Source: Nitrospirota bacterium (GTDB lineage Bacteria; Nitrospirota; Nitrospiria; Nitrospirales; Nitrospiraceae). Taken from it: 15,523 nt of DNA. This document shows, one piece after another, positions 8,081 through 15,523 of the stretch. Below the pieces are notes generated by a model. It saw only the letters and a list, made by a program, of their open reading frames with translations, did not search any database and was not told where the DNA came from. The DNA is taken from positions 1 to 15,523 of the forward strand of contig VBOM01000001.1 in NCBI GenBank assembly GCA_005877535.1, in the 5' to 3' direction. Position numbers and translations under genes: made by a program. Position 1 is the stretch's first letter, and each line of letters starts with the position of its first letter.

Positions 8081-9856
8081 TTAGGCCGTGAGGATCGTGT
8101 CAGAATCTTTCGGAGCCGCTGGCCCCACTCCAGACTGCTTATTCTTCAAGGTTGGCGGATCTTCCAAAATCATCTCATGGTTGCAGCCGCCAGCGGGAAT
8201 CATGGGATAGACGTTTTCATACGGATACGTCGGCACATCGACGATCACCGGTTTATTCACCGCGATCGCTTCCTTGAGGACGGCATCGATCTCAGATGGC
8301 TTGCTCGCCCTGAGCCCGACCGCTCCGTAAGCCTCCGCCAACTTGACAAAGTCCGGCGTCGTTTCTAGATAACTCGAGGCATACCGACCTTCGTAGAAGA
8401 GGTCCTGCCATTGCCGGACCATCCCGTGAAATCGGTTATTAATCACGATAATCTTAACCGGCAGCTTATGCACCACTGCCGTCGCCATTTCCTGCATATT
8501 CATCTGGATACTGCCGTCGCCCGCGATGCAGAGGACCAGCCGCCCGGGAAATGCGGCCTGCGCCCCCATGGCAGCGGGAAATCCGAACCCCATGGTCCCA
8601 AGCCCCCCTGAAGTCAACCAGCGATTCGGCTTCGCCAACTTAAAGTATTGGGCCGCCCACATCTGGTGCTGCCCGACATCGGTTGAAACGATCGGATCCC
8701 GATCATTCGTCAGGTCATAGAGCCGCCTGATGACGTGTTGCGGTTTGATCGGCCCATCTGCTTCTTGTTGATATGCGAGAGGATGAGCCTGTTGCCATTC
8801 GCGAATCTGATTCCACCAGGGCTTGCGCAGTTCTTTCTGATCGCCGTTCACCGTGGCCCGAAGAATCTGAATCATTTCACGAAGCACCATCTTGCAGTCG
8901 CCGACAATAGGAATGTCGACATTGACATTCTTCCGAATTGAGGTCGGATCGATATCGATGTGAATGACCTTGGCGTGTGGACAAAATTCGGAGACCTTTC
9001 CGGTGACACGATCGTCAAACCGTGCACCGATGGCCACGACAAGATCGGAATAGTGCATGACCATATTCGCCCAATAGGTCCCATGCATGCCCAGCATGCC
9101 CATGGATTGCGGATGCTGGCCAGGGAAAGCCCCAAGCCCCATTAACGTCATGTCGACCGGCATATGAGTCAGTTCAGCCAACTCCATCAATTCTTGCGAC
9201 GCACCCGAGAATATGACACCGCCGCCGACATACAGCACCGGCTTCTTTGCCTTCGTCATGGCCTCAGCCGCTTGCTTGATCTGCCACTTATTTCCTTCAT
9301 ACACTGGATCGTAGCTACGAATTGAGACGGAACCCGGGTAGGTAAATTCCGCCTTATCCATGGATACGTCTTTCGGAATATCCACCAGCACTGGGCCTGG
9401 ACGCCCCGTCGTCGCAATGTAGAAAGCTTCTTTGATCGTCGTCGCCAACTCGGCCACATTTTTCACAAGAAAGTTATACTTGGTGCAGGGGCGGCTCAAG
9501 CCGATATTGTCTGCCTCTTGGAATGCATCGTTCCCAATCAGGCTGGTAGGAACTTGTCCGCTAAAACAGACCAGCGGCACGGAGTCCATGTACGCATCCG
9601 CCAACGCCGTGATGACATTCGTCATGCCGGGTCCTGAGGTCACAAGGCACACCCCGGCTTTACCGGTCGCCTTGGCATAGCCTTCCGCCATATGGCCCGC
9701 TCCCTGTTCATGGCGAGTGAGGATCACTTCAATATCCTTCTGCTGATGAAGCATGTCGAAAATCTTGAGAACGACACCACCGGGAAGCGCAAAAATCGTC
9801 TTGACGCCTTCCCGTTTGAGGCATTCGACGAGAATCTCAGCACCTGTGAGCTTCAT
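8081..9856 (-). CDS. ilvB: Acetolactate synthase catalytic (large) subunit
   Basis: ThDP- and FAD-dependent enzyme that condenses two pyruvates to acetolactate, or pyruvate with 2-ketobutyrate, at the head of branched-chain amino-acid synthesis. The 591-residue product has the three expected domains. The N-terminal ThDP domain has the catalytic Glu50 in LTRHEQGAGHMAEGYA and the SGPGMTN turn. The central FAD-associated domain has VGGGVIFSGAS, and the C-terminal ThDP domain has GDGSIQMNMQEMATA ending in IIVINN. I chose ATG 9856 because GGAGG lies seven bases upstream. A GTG at 9874 would add six residues and would lie across that ribosome-binding site. A sigma70 promoter sits about 135 bases upstream. 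It is the first gene of ilvBNC-psd-pssA. Confidence 0.96.
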   Translation of the reverse strand: MKLTGAEILVECLKREGVKTIFALPGGVVLKIFDMLHQQKDIEVILTRHEQGAGHMAEGYAKATGKAGVCLVTSGPGMTNVITALADAYMDSVPLVCFSGQVPTSLIGNDAFQEADNIGLSRPCTKYNFLVKNVAELATTIKEAFYIATTGRPGPVLVDIPKDVSMDKAEFTYPGSVSIRSYDPVYEGNKWQIKQAAEAMTKAKKPVLYVGGGVIFSGASQELMELAELTHMPVDMTLMGLGAFPGQHPQSMGMLGMHGTYWANMVMHYSDLVVAIGARFDDRVTGKVSEFCPHAKVIHIDIDPTSIRKNVNVDIPIVGDCKMVLREMIQILRATVNGDQKELRKPWWNQIREWQQAHPLAYQQEADGPIKPQHVIRRLYDLTNDRDPIVSTDVGQHQMWAAQYFKLAKPNRWLTSGGLGTMGFGFPAAMGAQAAFPGRLVLCIAGDGSIQMNMQEMATAVVHKLPVKIIVINNRFHGMVRQWQDLFYEGRYASSYLETTPDFVKLAEAYGAVGLRASKPSEIDAVLKEAIAVNKPVIVDVPTYPYENVYPMIPAGGCNHEMILEDPPTLKNKQSGVGPAAPKDSDTILTA

Positions 9857-9962
9857 GACAGAACCTCCATCCACACCACCATCAGAAACCGGTAGAGGAA
9901 TCAGCAGAATGCGTTAAGCCGCGTCTCGTCCCGTTGGACCAGACACGCCTCCATCGATCACA

Positions 9963-9974
9963 CAGAACGTTCTG
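9963..9974. promoter_or_regulatory. 12-bp palindrome in ilvB leader, possible operator
   Basis: CAGAACGTTCTG is a perfect 12-base palindrome placed roughly +18 to +29 relative to the start expected from the ilvB promoter. That is a position where a bound repressor could act. No regulator family is recognised from it; the operator role is inference. Confidence 0.35.
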
Positions 9975-9998
9975 AAAAATCAGGGGGAAAGATGGTTG

Positions 9999-10028
9999 AT
10001 CCTAGCACCACGTGTTTCCACCCGTCAA
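9999..10028 (-). promoter_or_regulatory. Sigma70-type promoter of ilvBNC-psd-pssA
   Basis: On the minus strand, TTGACG (10023-10028) is followed after 18 bases by TAGGAT (9999-10004). Transcription would start near 9992, giving a leader of about 135 bases before ilvB. The spacer contains CCACGTG (10008-10014). The same heptamer recurs 65 bases upstream at 10073-10079. Confidence 0.7.
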
Positions 10029-10122
10029 TAGTATGGCAGGTCTGGGAGCCTCCCCCCTGACAGTCTCCTGCTCCACGTGATACCCTCCGCGCTCCATCTC
10101 GTTGGCCCTGAGTCGCGTCTCC

Positions 10123-10431
10123 ATGAGCATTCCTGTCCGTGTTACCATCCTCTCTCGTGAAGATTGCCATCTCTGTGGAGTCGTTTACCGAATCGCGTTG
10201 CATCTTCAGTCAGAACTACACATCGAAACGAGCAAAGTGTATATCGACGGTGACAGCGTCTTGACGGAACGCTATGGGGCAAGAGTTCCGGTCGTCTTGC
10301 TCGACGAGGTCGAACACTTAGCTGGGAAAGTGACGGAAGGCGAGTTACGTCGAGCAATAAAAAAAGCGCGATGGAGACGACCTATAAGCCGGATTCTGTC
10401 CCGCATGGGATTTGCTCCCAAACGGGAGTGA
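10123..10431 (+). CDS. Glutaredoxin-like thiol-redox protein
   Basis: About 102 residues of the small glutaredoxin-like family, with a thioredoxin fold and likely cytoplasmic. The N-terminal strand VRVTILSRE leads into a C-H-L-C redox centre near residues 15-18, and the conserved cis-proline region is GARVPVVLLDEVEHLAGKV. The exact substrate is unknown. ATG 10123 is preferred; a TTG at 10102 would add seven residues and neither has a strong ribosome-binding site. The last ~20 codons (RWRRPISRI onward) are antisense to the 3' end of rnpB, so the basic tail beyond the fold may exist only because of that overlap. It is divergent from ilvB. Confidence 0.8.
   Translation: MSIPVRVTILSREDCHLCGVVYRIALHLQSELHIETSKVYIDGDSVLTERYGARVPVVLLDEVEHLAGKVTEGELRRAIKKARWRRPISRILSRMGFAPKRE
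10359..10372 (-). terminator. rnpB terminator continuing the P1 helix
   Basis: After the RNase P RNA 3' arm GGTCGTCTCC, the minus strand reads ATCGCGC and then seven T's (10359-10365). TCGCGC can pair with GCGCGA at the very 5' end of the transcript (10798-10803), extending P1. The long-range P1 stem plus U-run, rather than a separate local hairpin, appears to end transcription. Confidence 0.65.
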
Positions 10432-10803
10432 TCATTTCTCTGGGATCCGAGTTACCTCGAACCTCAAGCGACCTACCCGAAGACCTCGGCCGGGCCAGCC
10501 GGTTGCCGACGATCCGAAGAATGCCGACAGGTGTCTTCCTATTTGGCCTTGCATCGGGCGACGCTTACCCTGCCGGTGATGTCGCCACCACCGCGGTGGG
10601 CTCTTACCCCACCGTTTCACCCTTACCTGATCCGCAGCGACTCGATTGAAGTCCCATCGCCTTGGCCATCGGCGGTCTGTTCTCTGTGGTGCTGGTGTCG
10701 GATCGCTCCGCCTGGGAATTACCCAGTGCCCTGCCCATGAAGTCCGGACTTTCCTCTCGCAGCGTCGCTGCCACGAGCGATCACCCAGTCTTCTCCCTCG
10801 CGC
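10366..10803 (-). ncRNA. rnpB: RNase P RNA, bacterial class A
   Basis: Catalytic RNA of ribonuclease P, which removes 5' leaders from precursor tRNAs. Conserved segments read on the minus strand are GAGGAAAGTCCGGACTTC (10739-10756), then AGGGCACTGGGTAA, GATCAGGTAAGGGTGAAA, AAGGCCAAATAGG, and ACAGAATCCGGCTTATAGG near the 3' end (10381-10399). The terminal arms GGAGAAGAC and GTCGTCTCC form P1 with one mismatch, and GCGCGA/TCGCGC extends it. Core length is about 424 bases. The putative P15 arms GAAGAC and GTCTTC enclose 48 bases without a GGU triplet. The 3' end overlaps the convergent glutaredoxin-like gene by about 66 bases. Confidence 0.95.
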
Positions 10804-10809
10804 CGGAGT

Positions 10810-10838
10810 ACTATAGGACTGAATGTGCGCGCTTTCAA
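10810..10838 (-). promoter_or_regulatory. Sigma70 promoter of rnpB
   Basis: TTGAAA (10833-10838) and TATAGT (10810-10815) are 17 bases apart on the minus strand. The start is predicted seven bases on, at about 10803, which is exactly the outer end of the extended P1 helix. It lies in the short gap after the M48 peptidase gene. Confidence 0.85.
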
Positions 10839-10861
10839 GAGTGCACCGCGAATGCCTCGGC

Positions 10862-11725
10862 TTACTGCACGGCCGGCAAGAGCGCCGCGGGAACCGGCTG
10901 CTTGGTCTGGTAAATAGCCATGGCCTCCGGCATCCACTTTTTCAGCTGGGTGATACGGGTCTCGTGGCTTGGGTGCGTAGACATAAACTCTGACGGTGCG
11001 CCGCCACCGGATATCCGCCCCATCCGTTCCCACAGGGCTACCGATTCGCGCGGGTCATAGCCAGCATCCGCCGCGAGCAGAATCCCAACATAATCAGCTT
11101 CCGATTCATGCTTTCGACTGAATGGCAGCAATACGCCCACCTCCGCCCCGACGCCGAGCGCTGCCATGGCCGCTTGCCCTAACATCCCGCCCCCGCCCGA
11201 CGCCCCTGCTGCTGCGCCGACAACTTGCAGCGCGGCGTTCGTCAGCTGTCCTTGGCTCATCCGTTCGGCACCGTGTCGGGCCAAGGCATGGACGACCTCA
11301 TGCCCCATAACGGCGGCCAACCCTGCTTCAGTCTTGGCCATGGGAAAGATGCCGGTGTACACCGCCATCTTGCCACCAGGCAGCGCAAAGGCGTTCGCCG
11401 TCTTGTCGTCTTTGATGACCGTTACTTCCCACTGAAACTGGTTCGCCATCTCGGCATACTTCGAACGCTTGGCCGCTTCGACGATGCGGGCCGCCACGCG
11501 CTTGACCGGTTCGATCTCGCGCGGATCTTGGGACGGCCGCATCTTGGGGTCACGCTTGACCTGATCGTAAGCCTGCGCACCCATTTGTATTTCTTGCGAC
11601 ACGGAGGTCATGAGCAACTGCGACCGTCCTGTGTATGGATTGGTTTCGCACCCCACCAGCGAGACGAGCGCCACACTCATCACCATAACGAACGCCGACT
11701 GTGAACGCTGTTTCACTGTGCACAT
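10862..11725 (-). CDS. M48-family zinc metallopeptidase lipoprotein
   Basis: A 287-residue Ste24/HtpX-like (M48) metallopeptidase with a lipoprotein signal. Positively charged residues near the N-terminus precede a hydrophobic stretch ending in SLVGC, with Cys26 as the lipidation site, so it should be anchored in the cell envelope. The zinc site is HEVVH at 142-146, with the third ligand expected from the Glu in HESEAD (206-211). A Gly/Ala-rich stretch lies between them, at about 170-195. Relatives such as BepA and LoiP act in outer-membrane protein quality control; a similar role is inference. ATG 11725 has GGGAGG seven bases upstream. It is divergent from rnhC and 59 bases upstream of the rnpB start. 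Confidence 0.92.
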   Translation of the reverse strand: MCTVKQRSQSAFVMVMSVALVSLVGCETNPYTGRSQLLMTSVSQEIQMGAQAYDQVKRDPKMRPSQDPREIEPVKRVAARIVEAAKRSKYAEMANQFQWEVTVIKDDKTANAFALPGGKMAVYTGIFPMAKTEAGLAAVMGHEVVHALARHGAERMSQGQLTNAALQVVGAAAGASGGGGMLGQAAMAALGVGAEVGVLLPFSRKHESEADYVGILLAADAGYDPRESVALWERMGRISGGGAPSEFMSTHPSHETRITQLKKWMPEAMAIYQTKQPVPAALLPAVQ

Positions 11726-11771
11726 CGAACGACCTCCCCTTCTCGATTCGATTCTGTAGACTCCGACGAAA

Positions 11772-11800
11772 TTGACCGCCCCAGATCGGTCTGTTAGATT
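11772..11800 (+). promoter_or_regulatory. Sigma70-type promoter upstream of rnhC
   Basis: TTGACC (11772-11777) and TAGATT (11795-11800) are 17 bases apart. The spacer region contains the inverted pair GACCG-8-CGGTC (11774-11791). The predicted start lies about 28 bases before the rnhC start codon. Confidence 0.6.
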
Positions 11801-11834
11801 ACCGCGCCGCTCTGAGATTTTCTACTAAGGCCAT

Positions 11835-12503
11835 TTGTCTGTGACCGACAAGACGCCGCACACCTCCATCGAACGCATCGGCATCGATGAATCTGGCAAG
11901 GGAGACTATTTTGGTCCTCTGGTCATCGCCGCCGTCTTCGTCGACGCCACCACGCAGGGAGAGCTGACCCTCATGAAGGTCCGGGACAGCAAGAAAATCT
12001 CCGACGGCCGTATACTCGACATAGCACCCGACATCCGGATGATATGTCCCCACAGCATTATTGCGATTGGCCCGCAACGATACAATGAACTGTACGCGAA
12101 GATCCGGAACTTGAATCGCCTGCTGGCATGGGGACATGCCAAGGCCCTGGAGACTTTGCTGGAAAAGGTTTCATGCGTGCGCGCGATCGCGGATCAGTTT
12201 GGCGACGAGCGGTTGATTCTGAATGCCCTGCAGGAGAAAGGACGCACAATCGTATTAGAACAACGGCATAAGGCCGAATCCGATTTGGCCGTGGCCGCCG
12301 CCTCCATCCTGGCACGTGCGGAATTCCTTCTCCGATTGAAACATCTCTCAGATGAGAGCGGCACTACGTTGCCCAAAGGCGCATCACCCGCCGTCGTACT
12401 GGCCGCACGCATGATCGTGAAGAAGCATGGAGAGGAACGGCTGGTGTCGGTCGCCAAACTACACTTCAAAACGACTCAGGTTGTTTTGGGGAAAACAGAC
12501 TAG
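11835..12503 (+). CDS. rnhC: Ribonuclease HIII-like protein, short form
   Basis: Cleaves the RNA strand of RNA/DNA hybrids. The signature GIDESGKGDYFGPLVIAAVFVD (residues 16-37; catalytic Asp18 and Glu19) has the GDYFGP form typical of RNase HIII, not the GRGPLAGP form of RNase HII. DSKK follows, then AIADQFG with a likely catalytic Asp, and HKAESDLAVAAASILAR. At 222 residues it lacks the ~80-residue TBP-like substrate-binding domain that precedes the catalytic domain in typical RNase HIII, because the signature begins at residue 16. The start is TTG 11835 or GTG 11841. AAGG upstream fits the TTG, and neither changes the domain conclusion. Its TAG overlaps the stop of the convergent zinc-ribbon gene. 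The symbol is by family resemblance. Confidence 0.85.
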   Translation: MSVTDKTPHTSIERIGIDESGKGDYFGPLVIAAVFVDATTQGELTLMKVRDSKKISDGRILDIAPDIRMICPHSIIAIGPQRYNELYAKIRNLNRLLAWGHAKALETLLEKVSCVRAIADQFGDERLILNALQEKGRTIVLEQRHKAESDLAVAAASILARAEFLLRLKHLSDESGTTLPKGASPAVVLAARMIVKKHGEERLVSVAKLHFKTTQVVLGKTD

Positions 12504-13276
12504 ACCGACTCGCCAATCTCAAGGGCCGACGTCTTATCAAGATCGGGGCCTGACGTTGTTTCGACAGGAATTTGCCCATCCCAGTAAAGCATTCGACGGC
12601 AATAGGGACAGGTGTGGAGATCTTGCGAGCGTTTCACTTCTGTAATCAGTTGCGGAGGAAGTTGAAGACGGCATCCGGAACAGATCCCCTCTTTAATTTC
12701 AGCGAGCGGTTGATCCTTCCGCGCCGCCTTGATCGTGTTATAGCGGCTGAGGAGTCCCTTCTCGACATGAGCCGACCGAGCTTGCTGTTGCGCTACGAGA
12801 TCGGCCAACTCTGTTGAGAGTGTGCGCTCCAGTTCGTCAAGTGTCTGTTTTTCCTGCGTAAAGGCCTTTTCGATGGCACCGAGCTTCTCTTGCGCTTCTC
12901 TCGCCGTGCGCTGCAGTTGTTCGATCTTCTCCATACACAGCAAAATCTTCTCCTCGATGTCCCCTTTCTTCTTGTTGGCGACCTCGATCTCGAAGAGATG
13001 CGCTTGATATTCCTTATTAGACTTCAACTCGGACAGCCGCGACTTCATTTTCTCAGTGTGCGCTTCATGCGCTTCGAGATCTTGTTCGTGCGACCGCCGT
13101 TCCTTAATGAAAATCTCCACGGAGGCACTGGTCTGTTGATGGAGCTGCTGGGCTTCTCGAAGCGGGGCTTCAACCGATTTGAGCCGCTCTGGGATTTTTC
13201 GGCGCCGGTCCTTGATCTCCGTAATGCGGAGATCTAACTTCTGCAGCTCGATAAGGGGGAAAAGATTCTGGTTCAA
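12500..13276 (-). CDS. Coiled-coil C4 zinc-ribbon protein
   Basis: A 258-residue protein of the DUF164/C4-type zinc-ribbon family. Residues of roughly 10-180 are charged heptad-like helix (for example LQKLDLRITEIKDRRRKIP) predicted to form a long coiled coil. The C-terminal zinc ribbon has Cys199, Cys202, Cys223 and Cys226 in CSGC and CPYC. Relatives are thought to bind nucleic acid, but the exact role here is unknown. The start is TTG 13276, with AGGAG four bases upstream and the family-typical opening LIELQKLDLRI. It follows the tRNA-Ile2 gene by about 60 bases and may share its transcript. Its TAG overlaps the rnhC stop. Confidence 0.9.
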   Translation of the reverse strand: MNQNLFPLIELQKLDLRITEIKDRRRKIPERLKSVEAPLREAQQLHQQTSASVEIFIKERRSHEQDLEAHEAHTEKMKSRLSELKSNKEYQAHLFEIEVANKKKGDIEEKILLCMEKIEQLQRTAREAQEKLGAIEKAFTQEKQTLDELERTLSTELADLVAQQQARSAHVEKGLLSRYNTIKAARKDQPLAEIKEGICSGCRLQLPPQLITEVKRSQDLHTCPYCRRMLYWDGQIPVETTSGPDLDKTSALEIGESV

Positions 13277-13336
13277 CGCACTCCTATAGGTGTTGCTCCG
13301 AACAACGGTCTGGGCCTATACATACCCCTTCCACGC

Positions 13337-13413
13337 TGGTGGGCCCACTAGGACTTGAACCTAGGACCAGCTGATTATGAGTCAGCCGCTCTAACCACCT
13401 GAGCTATGGGCCC
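13337..13413 (-). tRNA. tRNA-Ile2 (CAT anticodon, lysidine type)
   Basis: A complete cloverleaf on the minus strand. The acceptor arms are GGGCCCA and TGGGCCC, the anticodon arm is GCTGA-CTCATAA-TCAGC, the T arm is CTAGG-TTCAAGT-CCTAG, the discriminator is A, and CCA is encoded (13337-13339). The CAT anticodon could mean elongator Met or Ile2. C4-G69 and C5-G68 in the acceptor stem are determinants recognised by TilS, and E. coli tRNA-Ile2 has them while elongator tRNA-Met does not. Ile2 is therefore preferred; the C34 would be converted to lysidine to read AUA. Confidence 0.88.
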
Positions 13414-13415
13414 GA

Positions 13416-13442
13416 TCAGGCGGATGACTCTCTCGCGCCTGA
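13416..13442 (-). other. Hairpin in the tRNA 5' leader
   Basis: TCAGGCG and CGCCTGA form a seven-base inverted repeat around 13 bases, just before the tRNA 5' end at 13413. There is no U-run. It may be a leader structure near the RNase P site, or the end of the rpoD transcript. Confidence 0.45.
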
Positions 13443-13462
13443 CCCGCAGACACGAACAGCTG

Positions 13463-13491
13463 ATTTTATGATGCCCAGGGGACGGAGTCAA
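13463..13491 (-). promoter_or_regulatory. Sigma70 promoter of tRNA-Ile2
   Basis: TTGACT (13486-13491) and TAAAAT (13463-13468) are 17 bases apart on the minus strand. Initiation near 13456 would give a 5' leader of about 43 bases. It lies 26 bases after the rpoD stop, so the tRNA need not depend on rpoD transcription. Confidence 0.8.
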
Positions 13492-13516
13492 ATCCCGATG
13501 AACATTCCATGGAGCA

Positions 13517-15358
<1,842 letters not shown>

Positions 15359-15360
15359 GA

Positions 15361-15523
15361 CTACTCCTTCACTAAAGACAACATCCCGCTGGAAGGCCGA
15401 CCGGCCTTTTGCATTCGCAATTCATTCACTTGTGCGTTCAGCATCCGCGCATCCTCCACACGGCCTTCCCGTTCGGCTGCCTTGAGTTGCGCGGTCAGAT
15501 TTCGAAACACGGATTCGGCCTGC
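15361..15523 (-). CDS. dnaG: DNA primase, C-terminal end only
   Basis: The last ~53 codons of a gene entering from the right edge, ending in TAG at 15361-15363. The visible protein is a helical, charged C-terminus with [20 protein letters not shown] and then [15 protein letters not shown]. It matches the DnaB-interacting end of DnaG only loosely; the call rests largely on the classic dnaG-rpoD gene order. DnaG makes RNA primers at the replication fork. The catalytic TOPRIM and zinc domains are outside the window. Confidence 0.75.
   Translation of the reverse strand, partial: QAESVFRNLTAQLKAAEREGRVEDARMLNAQVNELRMQKAGRPSSGMLSLVKE

Noticed and set aside
9857..9991. Leader-peptide attenuator before ilvB
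   Set aside because: No short frame rich in Leu, Val or Ile codons and no hairpin with U-run was seen in the leader.

Overview
The window looks like a stretch of a Nitrospira-type (phylum Nitrospirota) chromosome. The grounds are a moderately high G+C content, GTG/TTG start codons, a class A RNase P RNA, the protein sequences as I remember the family, and an interspersed repeat of a kind I recall from Nitrospira genomes. The assignment is by recognition, not by a search. Most genes lie on the minus strand. No prophage, CRISPR array, insertion sequence or defence system is visible.

Right to left on the minus strand, the window opens with the end of dnaG (15361-15523). The housekeeping sigma factor rpoD follows two bases later. 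Behind it are a tRNA-Ile2 gene (CAT anticodon, encoded CCA) with its own promoter, and a coiled-coil C4 zinc-ribbon protein. A short RNase HIII-like gene (rnhC, + strand) converges on the zinc-ribbon gene so tightly that the two stop codons share one CTAG. Divergent from rnhC is an M48-family metallopeptidase lipoprotein. Then comes rnpB with a clear sigma70 promoter and a terminator that continues its P1 helix. A small glutaredoxin-like gene on the + strand runs antisense into the 3' end of rnpB.

The left two thirds (1-9856, minus strand) form a biosynthetic cluster: ilvB-ilvN-ilvC-psd-pssA-[T-box leader]-leuA-cupin-[repeat]-leuB-NHL protein. IlvBN and IlvC make the first branched-chain intermediates, and LeuA and LeuB perform two of the leucine-specific steps; leuC and leuD are absent from this window. 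Psd and PssA, which make phosphatidylethanolamine, sit inside the same run and overlap by ATGA. A sigma70 promoter lies upstream of ilvB.

The most informative regulatory element is a complete T-box riboswitch in the 450-base gap between pssA and leuA. It has a GAA-CTC specifier (leucine codon), an AGGGTGGTACCACGG T-box, a readable antiterminator pairing and a competing terminator with seven U's. Leucyl-tRNA charging should therefore control leuA and the genes after it separately from the upstream ilv-psd-pssA genes. A degenerate repeat lies between the T-box terminator and leuA, and a second copy lies between the cupin gene and leuB.
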